This document shows, one piece after another, positions 24,821 to 33,861 of a stretch of DNA of 45,231 nucleotides. Position 1 is the stretch's first letter. Each line of letters opens with the position of its first letter. This DNA comes from Bacteroidales bacterium. Lineage in GTDB: Bacteria; Bacteroidota; Bacteroidia; Bacteroidales; F082. The stretch lies in assembly GCA_023229135.1 (NCBI GenBank), contig JALNZT010000034.1, positions 1 to 45,231 on the forward strand, in the 5' to 3' direction. The notes beneath the pieces were generated by a model. It ran no database searches and had not been told where the DNA came from. It saw only the letters and a program-made list of their open reading frames with translations. The translations under genes and the position numbers were made by a program.

Positions 24821-24927
24821 AAGGGAAATGGATTTATTTGGATACGGTATTTGTATTGAGGGTTATATGACTTTAGAGAAAAGGATTCAACGTTTGTCTA
24901 TTTCTAATTGACTGAATAGCGTAAGGT

Positions 24928-26556
24928 TTAGTCGATACTAAGTCCTACTTTTTTTGCCCCATCAATAATTTCGTCGATAAGCGGTTTATCGAGCAGAAAT
25001 GCATCTAAGCTTGCATAAAGAGTACTTATAATCTCTGAAAACTTTTCATTTAATAAACTTATATCGTCTTGTGCCTCATCGTGCAAACCGAGTTGGCCTT
25101 TAGCAGCTGCTTTTGTCAAAGGGTCGAGAAAAACATCTACGGTTTCTATTTTGTTAGCGTATTCAAGTGCCTTTTCGTAGTTTTGTTTTTGGTAATAGAC
25201 TAGGAAAAAGCCTAAATAAAACCACCAGGGGCAGTGGGGATTAAGGTCTAAAGATTGGGTAAGCAATACCTTAGCACGTTCATATTCCCCGGCGCAGGCC
25301 AAATTAAATCCAATACCACCCATTAATGAAACCGAAGTAGGGTTTAGCCATAAAGCATATTCCAGTGCCTTAACTGCTTCGTCCTTGTTTTGTAAATAAA
25401 CATTAAGCCATCCATATTCCTGATTTGCATGCTGGCACTGCGGATCACTCTTTAATGCTCTTTTGGTGAGTTCAAGAGCTGTTTTTACAGGGTCTTTTAC
25501 CGTTGGGTAGCCGAGCGAGTGAGCAAGAACATATAACTCTGCCAACATAGCCAAGCCAGTTGCATAATTTGGGTCATGGCGTATGGCATTTTCCAGGGCC
25601 TGCCGGGTTTTCAAATAAGCCTCTTTCGAGTAGTTCATGTGGAAATAGTAATTCCAAAAGGCAGCATCAAAGGAGTCTATATTAGAAGCGATTGGACGAT
25701 TGGACTTAGAGTTATCTTGGATAATAATTCCATAGTATCCTCCCAATACCGAACAAATATTTTCAACGATCTGATCCTGAATATTTATCAGATTTTCAAT
25801 ATTTAGCGGGTAATTGTATGTTTGGGACCAAACTTGCATCCCATTCATGGTTTTTACCAATCCTACATTCACCCTGATGTTATCAGATGAACGTTTAACA
25901 GAACCGGTTATAATGTAATGGACTCCTAAATCGGAACCTATAATTCTAATATCTTCAGGCTCAGCAGCGTATTTTCGCGTAGAATGATGAGCAATTACAG
26001 CAATATCCTCAAAATTGCTTAAGATTCGGGTTAGCTCCTCTCCAAACCCATCTACAAAAAACTGATATTCCCCGTCCTGATATAAGTTGCGAAATGGAAG
26101 TACTGCAAGCGTGAGTTTTGAACGTGTATAAGCGACTGAATTGTTATCGATCTTTGTCTCTGCCTTTGATTCTGATTTTGATAGATTGATTAAATGCGGT
26201 TGAAACACCGGTACATAAGAACCTTTAACCAGTCCAATCTTTATTGTGTTTATGATTTCGGGATTCATATAATACGCGTTTAATAACCTTCTGAGTCGGC
26301 CAGCATGGATTCTTACAATAGCGTCTATCTGCGGATTAAAATCAACAGATTTTCCCAATGCACCCACGGCAATGGTATATTCCTTAAGCCCTTCGGTGTT
26401 TCCTTCCAGGGTTTCTTCTACAATGTACTTCAGAAAATTTGATAGCACAGAAGAGCGAGAAAATAGTTGGCTGGCCAAGATGCGATCCAATTCATCCAAA
26501 ATCTCTTTTCTTGTAAAATCGGATAATAAGTTTTTTTCTGGTAAGTTACTTTGCAT
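24928..26556 (-). CDS. Winged-helix/TolB-like/TPR transcriptional regulator, paralog 1
   Basis: About 542 residues from the ATG at 26556 (MQSNLPEKN), chosen by alignment with paralog 2; the frame extends to 26622. Residues 1-110 resemble the N-terminal DNA-binding part of CadC/adenylate-cyclase-type regulators (ALGKSVDFNPQIDAIVRIHAGRLRRLL). Residues about 145-290 are a TolB-N/FlgO-like domain (LAVLPFRNLYQDGEYQFFVDGFGEELT, then GVHYIITGSVKR and NGMQVWSQTY). Residues 310-520 are TPR repeats with WY-rich helices. No transmembrane helix or cyclase domain is present, so it is a soluble regulator. It closely resembles the protein at 31667-33301. Elements A and B bracket it; they are likely its targets (inference). 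Confidence 0.8.
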   Translation of the reverse strand: MQSNLPEKNLLSDFTRKEILDELDRILASQLFSRSSVLSNFLKYIVEETLEGNTEGLKEYTIAVGALGKSVDFNPQIDAIVRIHAGRLRRLLNAYYMNPEIINTIKIGLVKGSYVPVFQPHLINLSKSESKAETKIDNNSVAYTRSKLTLAVLPFRNLYQDGEYQFFVDGFGEELTRILSNFEDIAVIAHHSTRKYAAEPEDIRIIGSDLGVHYIITGSVKRSSDNIRVNVGLVKTMNGMQVWSQTYNYPLNIENLINIQDQIVENICSVLGGYYGIIIQDNSKSNRPIASNIDSFDAAFWNYYFHMNYSKEAYLKTRQALENAIRHDPNYATGLAMLAELYVLAHSLGYPTVKDPVKTALELTKRALKSDPQCQHANQEYGWLNVYLQNKDEAVKALEYALWLNPTSVSLMGGIGFNLACAGEYERAKVLLTQSLDLNPHCPWWFYLGFFLVYYQKQNYEKALEYANKIETVDVFLDPLTKAAAKGQLGLHDEAQDDISLLNEKFSEIISTLYASLDAFLLDKPLIDEIIDGAKKVGLSID

Positions 26557-26697
26557 TGGAGTTAGAGTAATGTTTTTGATTATGATAAAGTTAATACAAC
26601 GTTCAATGAAAATAATTATCAAACTTAATTTAAATTATTGAAATTCAAGTACCTTTTGAGGTAATATTAGCCTTTTTTTTATCGATATCAGCTGCGT

Positions 26698-26754
26698 TTA
26701 ACGGTTAAGTAACGGTAATACACTTATATATCTCTTATAATGCCACTAATTTTG
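26698..26754 (+). promoter_or_regulatory. Element B: 30-bp regulatory site plus -7 box of the sulfatase
   Basis: The 30-bp element is at 26698-26727 (starts TTAACGGTTAAGTAACGGT). Exactly 19 bp later comes TAATTTTG (26747-26754), a perfect -7 box, 31 bp before the sulfatase ATG. Both TAACCGT direct repeats of elements A/D are changed together to TAACGGT. Six of 30 positions differ from D. Confidence 0.75.
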
Positions 26755-26785
26755 TATCAAATATTTTTAAATTTAAAATTTACAG

Positions 26786-29167
26786 ATGATGAAAACAAAA
26801 TTTAACGCACTATTTTTTACGTTAACGGCCTTCTTTTTTGGGTTTGCATTTAATGTGCAGGCTCAGGACGTATTGCCTTTTCCGCCTACGCCATCGGCGA
26901 GCGAAGCCGGGCTTACCATGCAAACTTCCACTTATAATAAAAGAGTGGATCCACAGCGTCTTGCGAAAGATGCACCCAACATTCTAATCATCCTTATTGA
27001 TGATGTGGGTGCGGCCACTCCATCAACTTATGGTGGTGAAATCAATACACCTAACTTAAGTCGGGTTGCTGACCAAGGAATTTCGTATAATCGATTTCAC
27101 TCAACAGCTATGTGTTCACCAACACGTGCTTCGATACTTACAGGAAGAAATCATACGGTTGTAGGAAACGGTCAGATTGCCGAAATCGCAAACGATTGGG
27201 ACGGATTTAGTGGTACAATCCCAAAAACTTCTGCGACCATTGCCGAAGTGCTAAAAGCTTATGGATATAACACCAGTGCTTTTGGAAAATGGCACAATAC
27301 GCCTGCCGAGCAAACTACATCAAAAGGGCCTTTTGACTATTGGCCAACAGGCTATGGGTTTGAATATTTTTATGGTTTCCTGGCTGGTGAAGCTTCTCAG
27401 TATGAGCCAAATATGGTGCGTAATACTACTCCAGTTCGACATCCACATACGACCCGTGGTCACGACTACTATCACCTTACAGAGGATATCACGGATGATG
27501 CCATAAAGTGGTTAAGAGAACAACAAGCTTTTTCTCCGGATAAACCATTTTTAATGTATTGGGCTCCTGGTGCCGTTCATGGACCGCATCACGTTGCTAA
27601 AGAGTGGGCAGATAAATACAAAGGTAAATTTGATGATGGTTGGGATGCGTATCGCGAGAGAGCCTTTAAAAATCAAAAGGATTTGGGATGGATTCCACAA
27701 GATGCAGAGTTAACCGAACGCAACGAAACCATGGCGGCATGGGCCGATATTCCTGAATCTGAAAAACCATTCCAGAGAAGATTAATGGAAGTTATGGCCG
27801 GATTTTCTGAACATACGGATTATAATGTAGGCTTACTTCTTGATGAAATAGAAGCTCAAGGCAAAATGGACAACACCCTTGTTTTTTATATATGGGGTGA
27901 TAATGGTTCCTCGGCCGAGGGGCAAAACGGAACTATAAGTGAGTTGCTGGCTCAAAATAGCATTCCTACAACTATTCAACAACACCTTGATGCTTTAGAA
28001 GGTCTAGGCGGAATGGACGTTTTAGGCTCACCAAAAACAGACAATATGTACCATGCCGGTTGGGCTTGGGCGGGTTCCACACCCTACAGGTCAACTAAAT
28101 TGGTTGCTGCACACTTCGGTGGCACACGTCAACCTATGGCTGTTTCCTGGCCTAAAAAGATTAAGCATGATAAAACTCCCAGATCACAGTTTCACCATGT
28201 AATCGACATTGCACCAACCATTTATGACGCAGTAAATATTCAAGAACCATTAACGGTGAATGGTTTTACCCAAGATCCAATCAATGGGGTTAGCATGGAT
28301 TACACTTTCGATGATCCCAAAGCTGAAGGGACGCGAAAAATTCAATTTTTTGATATTATGGGAAGCCGCGGTCTGTATTATGATGGTTGGTTTGCTTCGG
28401 CTTTCGGCCTTCGTAATCCTTGGGTTCCTGGGCTTCCTGCTGGTGCAGCTACCTGGAATCCGGAAGAAGACACCTGGGAGCTTTATAATATTGACGAAGA
28501 CTGGAGCCAGGCAAACGACTTAGCCAAAAAGAATCCAGAGAAGCTGGCAGAAATGAAGAATATGTTCTTGGTAGAATCTGCCAAAAACAAAAATCTTCCA
28601 ATTGGTGGAGGGTTGTGGTCAATTATCTACCACCCTGAAGATGCGCCCGCTACTCCTTATACAGATTGGACTTTTGAAGGTAGAATAGAGAGAATGCCTG
28701 AATTTACTGCACCAAAATTGGGTAAGTTTGATAATAATGTCACGATGGAAATAACAGTACCAGAAAATGCAAACGGCGTATTATATGCGCTTGGTGGGTT
28801 TTCAGGCGGCTTATCGCTTTATGTAGTAGACGGATATTTAAGTTATGAGTATAATTTATTTGAAATTGATCGTACTCATATCAAGTCTAAAACCAAATTA
28901 CCAACTGGTAAAGTTACTATAGAAGTCGTTTCAAGATTGGCTTCTCCTAAGCGTGGATCGGCGCTCAACGTGTCACTGAATGTTAATGGAAAAGAGGTAG
29001 CTAAAGGTCAAGTTCCAATTACTGCCGCATTTGCTTTTACCGCAAATGATTGCCTCGACTTTGGAATTGATTTGGGCTCGCCCGTATCGATAGATTATTA
29101 TGATGAAGCACCCTTTGCGTATAATGGAACGATAGGAACTTCAAAAGTGTGGTATCCTAAGAAATAG
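26786..29167 (+). CDS. Secreted arylsulfatase (formylglycine type)
   Basis: 793 residues with a signal peptide ending at VQAQ (residues 24-27). The sulfatase signature CSPTRASILTGRNH starts at C110, the Cys to be oxidised to formylglycine by anSME or FGE. The metal-binding aspartates LIDDVG (72-73), WHNTPAEQ and WGDNGSSAEG are also in place. It would hydrolyse sulfate esters in the periplasm or outside. The C-terminal about 150 residues form a beta-rich extra domain (ALGGFSGGLSLYVVDGYLSYEYN). The substrate is unknown. No maturation enzyme is encoded in the window. Transcription likely starts at element B; a strong terminator follows. The neighbouring cytochrome and DUF1254 genes suggest a shared regulon. 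Confidence 0.93.
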   Translation: MMKTKFNALFFTLTAFFFGFAFNVQAQDVLPFPPTPSASEAGLTMQTSTYNKRVDPQRLAKDAPNILIILIDDVGAATPSTYGGEINTPNLSRVADQGISYNRFHSTAMCSPTRASILTGRNHTVVGNGQIAEIANDWDGFSGTIPKTSATIAEVLKAYGYNTSAFGKWHNTPAEQTTSKGPFDYWPTGYGFEYFYGFLAGEASQYEPNMVRNTTPVRHPHTTRGHDYYHLTEDITDDAIKWLREQQAFSPDKPFLMYWAPGAVHGPHHVAKEWADKYKGKFDDGWDAYRERAFKNQKDLGWIPQDAELTERNETMAAWADIPESEKPFQRRLMEVMAGFSEHTDYNVGLLLDEIEAQGKMDNTLVFYIWGDNGSSAEGQNGTISELLAQNSIPTTIQQHLDALEGLGGMDVLGSPKTDNMYHAGWAWAGSTPYRSTKLVAAHFGGTRQPMAVSWPKKIKHDKTPRSQFHHVIDIAPTIYDAVNIQEPLTVNGFTQDPINGVSMDYTFDDPKAEGTRKIQFFDIMGSRGLYYDGWFASAFGLRNPWVPGLPAGAATWNPEEDTWELYNIDEDWSQANDLAKKNPEKLAEMKNMFLVESAKNKNLPIGGGLWSIIYHPEDAPATPYTDWTFEGRIERMPEFTAPKLGKFDNNVTMEITVPENANGVLYALGGFSGGLSLYVVDGYLSYEYNLFEIDRTHIKSKTKLPTGKVTIEVVSRLASPKRGSALNVSLNVNGKEVAKGQVPITAAFAFTANDCLDFGIDLGSPVSIDYYDEAPFAYNGTIGTSKVWYPKK

Positions 29168-29190
29168 TAAGGATTTTATTTAATATATGT

Positions 29191-29226
29191 GACCACCTCA
29201 ATAATCCGAGGTGGTCGCTTTTTTTT
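29191..29226 (+). terminator. Strong intrinsic terminator after the sulfatase
   Basis: Perfect 9-bp arms GACCACCTC (29191-29199) and GAGGTGGTC (29208-29216) with an 8-base loop, followed by GC and eight T. Confidence 0.9.
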
Positions 29227-29319
29227 AAGCGATTCATTTTAGATATATTAATTCATTTTAAACACAGAGGGATAATTAAATTTTATCTTAGTCGTCCAAA
29301 AGTTTATTTTTTACTTTTT

Positions 29320-31512
29320 ATGAGAACCAAATTCTATCTTCTTTTTATTGTAGTAATCTTTTCAGCCTGTAAAAACAATGCGGACAAAGATTCCTATAAA
29401 ACTATGGCAGCTTTTAAATCGGTTTATGAAGATGGTTATGTAGGTGATGCACAGTGCATCCAATGCCACAAAACGGCTTATGACTCTTGGAAAGAATCTG
29501 ACCATGATCTCGCGATGCAGGTTGCCCACGACTCTACTGTTCTTGGAGATTTTAATGATGTGAAGACAACCTTGGATGGGGTTTCCTACTTTTTCACAAA
29601 GAAGGAAAGCATCTTTAAAGTTCAGGTGAAAGAAATTGATGGCTCTGAGAAGGAATATGACATTGGCTATACGTTTGGGGTATATCCGCTGCAACAGTAT
29701 TTGATAGATTTTGACAAAGGAAGAAAGCAAGTACTTCGTGTTACCTGGGATGTAGATGAAAAACAATGGTACCATCAATATGCCGGAGAAAAGATAAATC
29801 CGCACGATTGGTTGCATTGGACGGAGAGCGCGCAAAACTGGAACACCATGTGTGCCGAATGTCATTCCACCAATTTAAAAAAAAATTATTCTGCTGAAGA
29901 CGATTCCTATAAAACTACCTATAGCTCCATTAATGTTAGTTGTGAAAGCTGCCACGGGCCTGCTGAAAAACATGTCTTTTGGGCGAATAATACGGATACC
30001 ACGAACGTAGCTAACCCTTACATCCTAATAGGAAAAACGCAATTTGACCAGCTAAATATGTGTGCCCCGTGTCATTCCAGACGTGCAAAACTAACTGAAA
30101 ACCTGCGTCCGGGTGAAAATTTTGACGATCAATATTTATTGCAGCTTTTAGATACCACAAACTATCACGGCGATGGCCAGATAGACAATGAAGATTATGT
30201 TTATGGTTCTTTTGTGCAAAGTAAGATGTATCACACTAATGTAAAATGTGCAGATTGTCATAATGTACATACCTTAAAACTTAAAAAACAAGGAAACGAT
30301 GTTTGCATGCAATGTCACGTGCCGAAATATGATGAGCCTTCGCATCATTTTCACCCCATGGGATCTGAAAGCTCACTATGTGTGAGCTGCCATATGACGG
30401 GCAAAAAATATATGGGCAATGACTTTAGAAGAGACCATAGTTTTCGAGTTCCGAGACCAGACCAAAGTTTGGTTTATGGAACGCCAAATGCCTGCACGGA
30501 GTGTCATACGGACAAAAGCAACGCCTGGGCAGCAAATCAGGTTAAAGAATGGTATGGTGATAAACGAGCAGATCATTTTTCTGATGGCTTGTTGTTGAGT
30601 GCCAAACGTGGGATGACAGTTGAGAACCGAAAAAAGCTGGATGCTTTTATTACAGATTTAAAATATCCTGCCATTGCACGTGCTACGGTAATTGACAACC
30701 TGGACATTACATCGGTAGAACAATACACCTCAATTCTATATTTCTTAAAAGATGCTTCTCCTTTGGTAAGGTATTTTTCCTTGATGAAATTTAGAGAATT
30801 GAATCCGGCGGATCGAATTTCAATTGCAGCGGAATATATTAACGATCCTTCACGCTTGGTTCGGATAGCTACAGCGGAATTATTGAATGGTTTGCCGAGC
30901 GATCAACTTCAAAATCTTGATCAAAGTGCGTTGAAAAAGGCAGAAGATGAATTGAAAACTATGCTTTATACCAATACGGATTTTTCTATCGGAAGAATGC
31001 AGTTAGGCGATTATTTTTTTCAAAAAAATGATGTACAGAGCGCCATAAAGCAGTATCAAATCGCTTTGAGAAAAGATAGTTTGCTATTGCCGGTCTATGC
31101 AAATCTTGCAACCGCTTATGGCATGAACGGCGAAACTGAAGCAGCAGTTAAAACACTGAACATACTCTTACAAAAAGACCCAAACTATGGTAGAGGATAT
31201 TTTTTGAGAGCCTTACTTAATTTTGAAATGAACAAAGACGCCTTGGCAGTAGCCGATTTAAACAAGGCAATTGCCATAGATCCAACAGATACGCGCGCCA
31301 GCTATAATTTAGCTACCTATTATTACCAAAATAAGGAATGGAACAAAGCTGAAAAAGCCATAAAAGCAGCTTTAAAAATCATTCCACAAAATGGTGATTA
31401 TCGGTATTTGCTGGCATTAATCTATAGGGAGCAAGGGAAGCAGCCAGAAAGTTCGGCCATTATTCAAAAGTTGCAAAAAGACCATATTTTTATTAATGAG
31501 GCAAATAAATAG
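29320..31512 (+). CDS. Octaheme cytochrome c with TPR domain (lipoprotein)
   Basis: 730 residues. Lipobox FSAC (C17) predicts a lipid-anchored periplasmic protein. Eight CxxCH haem motifs are present: CIQCH, CAECH, CESCH, CAPCH, CADCH, CMQCH, CVSCH and CTECH. Sequence such as RRDHSFRVPRPDQS between the last two is typical of the multihaem/TPR family. Residues about 430-540 look HEAT-like (YPAIARATVIDNL, PLVRYFSLMKFRELNPADR), and 560-725 are TPR repeats (AIKQYQIALRKDSLLLPVYANLATAY). It probably carries electrons in the periplasm; donor and acceptor are unknown. No element of the A-D type precedes it, and element C lies 16 bp after its stop. Confidence 0.88.
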   Translation: MRTKFYLLFIVVIFSACKNNADKDSYKTMAAFKSVYEDGYVGDAQCIQCHKTAYDSWKESDHDLAMQVAHDSTVLGDFNDVKTTLDGVSYFFTKKESIFKVQVKEIDGSEKEYDIGYTFGVYPLQQYLIDFDKGRKQVLRVTWDVDEKQWYHQYAGEKINPHDWLHWTESAQNWNTMCAECHSTNLKKNYSAEDDSYKTTYSSINVSCESCHGPAEKHVFWANNTDTTNVANPYILIGKTQFDQLNMCAPCHSRRAKLTENLRPGENFDDQYLLQLLDTTNYHGDGQIDNEDYVYGSFVQSKMYHTNVKCADCHNVHTLKLKKQGNDVCMQCHVPKYDEPSHHFHPMGSESSLCVSCHMTGKKYMGNDFRRDHSFRVPRPDQSLVYGTPNACTECHTDKSNAWAANQVKEWYGDKRADHFSDGLLLSAKRGMTVENRKKLDAFITDLKYPAIARATVIDNLDITSVEQYTSILYFLKDASPLVRYFSLMKFRELNPADRISIAAEYINDPSRLVRIATAELLNGLPSDQLQNLDQSALKKAEDELKTMLYTNTDFSIGRMQLGDYFFQKNDVQSAIKQYQIALRKDSLLLPVYANLATAYGMNGETEAAVKTLNILLQKDPNYGRGYFLRALLNFEMNKDALAVADLNKAIAIDPTDTRASYNLATYYYQNKEWNKAEKAIKAALKIIPQNGDYRYLLALIYREQGKQPESSAIIQKLQKDHIFINEANK

Positions 31513-31558
31513 TATACATCCTTGAGCTGTAAGTGTTACACGGTTAGTTAACGGTTAA
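31502..31558 (-). promoter_or_regulatory. Element C: 30-bp regulatory site with degenerate -7 box
   Basis: The element (31529-31558) differs from A by one base. On the minus strand, 19 bp further, lies TTTATTTG (31502-31509), one mismatch from TAnnTTTG. It would point into the 3' end of the cytochrome gene, with no sense gene to serve. The block GAGGCAAAT around the -7 position is shared with element A, so C is probably a relic of cassette duplication. Confidence 0.6.
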
Positions 31559-31666
31559 AAAGGAAAAGGATTTATTTGGAAATAGCCCTTGCAGCAAGGC
31601 TTATATGACTTTTTAGAAAAAGGATTCTAGGCTTGTCTATACCAAATTGTCTGATAGGCAAAAGGT

Positions 31667-33301
31667 CTAGTCGATAGTAAGTCCCGCTTTTTTTGCCCCT
31701 TCAATAATTTCATCGATAAGTGTTTTATCGAGCAGAAATGTGTTTAGGTTAGGTAGAATATCTGCAAATTTTTTAGTTAAGATTTCTACATGGGTTTTAG
31801 CTTCTTCAATCAATCCCAATTGTCCCATAGCAGCAGCCTTAAACAGAGGTTCCACGAATACATCTTCTGAAACATGAATTTTTTGAGCATACATCAAGGC
31901 TTCTTTGTATTTGTGGTTTTGATAGTAAACAAAGAAAAATCCCATATAATACCACCAGGGGCAATAGGGGTTTAGAGCTAACGATTCGTGCAGCAATGCT
32001 TTAGCACGTTTATAATCACCTACGCACGCCAGTGCAAAACCGAGTTGGCCATTAAAAGAGGCGGAAGGGGGACCCAGTTCTATACTGTAATCAAGTGCGT
32101 TTATAGCTTCTTCTTTATTGCCCAAATAAATGTTTGCCCAACCGTAAATTAAGTAAGCGTATTGTGAAAGAGGTGCTAGCCTTATTGCTTTTTTTATAAG
32201 TTTAACTGCTTCGTTAATAGGGTCTTTTATATTAGGATATCCAAGCGAGTGGGTGAAAAGATAGGTGTCTCCCAATACGACTAAACACATTACATTATTT
32301 GGATCATTTTGCAGCGCCTTTTCAAGTGCCTTTCTGCTTTTCTGACAATCCTTTATTGAATGCGTTTTCTGAGCATAATAGTTCCATAATATGGCATCAA
32401 ATGTTTGTAAATTGGTATCCATCTCATGTTGTATTACACTCATTGTATTGTGCAGGATAAATCCATATTGGCCACTTAATACCGAGAAGATATCCTCATC
32501 TATTTGGTCTTGTATAGCTATAAATTCATCTTTATCCAGATCGTGCGTATAAGTTTTCGACCAAATCTGTGTGCCATTCATGGTTTCAAGCAATCCTACG
32601 CTCACTCTAATCTGTTTATCTGAGCGTTTTACAGAGCCATTTAGAAGGTAATGAACCCCCAAATCAGAGCCAATAACACGAATATCTTCAAAAGTATTGG
32701 CATACCTAAGCGTAGAGTGATGTGCAACTATTGCAATATCCTCAAAAGTGCTAAAGATTCGGGTAAGCTCTTCTCCAAATCCATCTACAAAAAATTGATA
32801 TTCACCATCTTGGCATAAGTTGCGAAACGGTAGAACAGCAAGGGTGAGTTTTGAACGCGAAAATACAACTTGATTGGTATTGACGTTTGTTTCTGTCTTT
32901 GTCTCGTTTTCTGTCTCCGTCTTTGACTTATTGATTAGATGCGGTCGAAAAACCGGTACATAAGTGCCTTTAACTACCCCGATATTTATGGGGTCTTTGA
33001 TTCCGGGACCCATATAGTATTCGTTTAATAACCTTCTGAGTCTGCCAGCATGAATTCTAACAATAGCGTCTATTTGTGGATTAAAATCATCAGATTTACC
33101 CAATGCATTCACGGCAATGTTATATTCCTTTAGTTCCTCATTATTGCCTTTCAGGGTTTCTTCTACGATATACTTTAAAAAATTCGTTAGCACGGATGAA
33201 CGAGAAAATAGATCACTGGTCAGGATGCGATCCAATTCATCCAGAATCTCTTTTTTGGAGTAATCAGGTAATAAGTGTTTTTCCGGCAAGTTGGGCGTCA
33301 T
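31667..33301 (-). CDS. Winged-helix/TolB-like/TPR transcriptional regulator, paralog 2
   Basis: 544 residues, collinear with paralog 1 throughout. N-terminal DNA-binding part (KEILDELDRIL, SRSSVLTNFLKYIVEETL, DFNPQIDAIVRIHAGRLRRLL), a Thr/Glu-rich linker, TolB-N-like domain (LAVLPFRNLCQDGEYQFFVDGFGEELT, GVHYLLNGSVKR, NGTQIWSKTY) and TPR repeats. Soluble, with no cyclase domain. DNA identity with paralog 1 continues past the stop codon to element C, so whole cassettes were duplicated. Elements C and D bracket it. Divergence in the linker and in the last TPRs may tune the signal sensed. Signal unknown. Confidence 0.8.
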   Translation of the reverse strand: MTPNLPEKHLLPDYSKKEILDELDRILTSDLFSRSSVLTNFLKYIVEETLKGNNEELKEYNIAVNALGKSDDFNPQIDAIVRIHAGRLRRLLNEYYMGPGIKDPINIGVVKGTYVPVFRPHLINKSKTETENETKTETNVNTNQVVFSRSKLTLAVLPFRNLCQDGEYQFFVDGFGEELTRIFSTFEDIAIVAHHSTLRYANTFEDIRVIGSDLGVHYLLNGSVKRSDKQIRVSVGLLETMNGTQIWSKTYTHDLDKDEFIAIQDQIDEDIFSVLSGQYGFILHNTMSVIQHEMDTNLQTFDAILWNYYAQKTHSIKDCQKSRKALEKALQNDPNNVMCLVVLGDTYLFTHSLGYPNIKDPINEAVKLIKKAIRLAPLSQYAYLIYGWANIYLGNKEEAINALDYSIELGPPSASFNGQLGFALACVGDYKRAKALLHESLALNPYCPWWYYMGFFFVYYQNHKYKEALMYAQKIHVSEDVFVEPLFKAAAMGQLGLIEEAKTHVEILTKKFADILPNLNTFLLDKTLIDEIIEGAKKAGLTID

Positions 33302-33580
33302 CGGTGTTAGCTATGTAAATCAACTGATATTCAATGTTTTAAACTAAGAATAAAGACTTACCCCAAATTAAACTCATGCTTCTCTATTTTGAATTCTTCA
33401 CGAATCGTCTCACTTATAGGAAGACAGAAGTATGAGAATGAAATTAAATAAGACTAATGCTCAATGGTTTAACACTCGATATCTAATTTTAATTCTAAGT
33501 CAAAGATAGATATAATTATCAAAAACTCGTTCTGATTTTTTGATATAACAAGCTCCCTCACAATGGTTTTAGAGTGCCAT
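33302..33580. other. Non-coding stretch upstream of paralog 2
   Basis: AT-rich DNA between the regulator start and element D. It must hold the regulator's own minus-strand promoter, but no clear -7/-33 pair was recognised. No gene, hairpin or RNA was seen. Confidence 0.4.
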
Positions 33581-33637
33581 TTAACCGTTAAGTAACCGTG
33601 TAACACTTACATGACGCAATGTATGCATCTATTTTTG
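33581..33637 (+). promoter_or_regulatory. Element D: 30-bp regulatory site plus -7 box of the DUF1254 genes
   Basis: The element at 33581-33610 starts TTAACCGTTAAGTAACCGTG and is identical over 30 bp to the inverted element A, 8.8 kb away. After 19 bp comes TATTTTTG (33630-33637), a perfect -7 box. The first ATG downstream is at 33862, giving an untranslated leader of about 215 nt in which no gene was recognised. Confidence 0.75.
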
Positions 33638-33861
33638 CGGTATAATTTTACAGTCGAATTAGCCAGTCCAATGAAAACGACAGCCATATTTTTAACAATT
33701 ATCGACGAAGCCTTCCAGTTTTTCTGGTAAAGCTTAGCCGGCGAACGAGCTGTAATGCCATTTTATAGGTCTCAACCAATTTAATCGTTCTGTAAAAATT
33801 AAAGGTATAAAAACAGCTTTTCTCATTCATAATTAATGCAGAATCAATAAAATAAAAAACT

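Noticed and set aside
29362..29865. 167-codon minus-strand frame
   Set aside because: It is antisense to the cytochrome gene, which has eight CxxCH motifs in the plus frame.
24791..33610. Elements A-D as terminal repeats of a classical transposon
   Set aside because: No transposase lies inside, no target duplications were seen at the ends, and the fixed distance to -7 boxes is better explained by promoter function.
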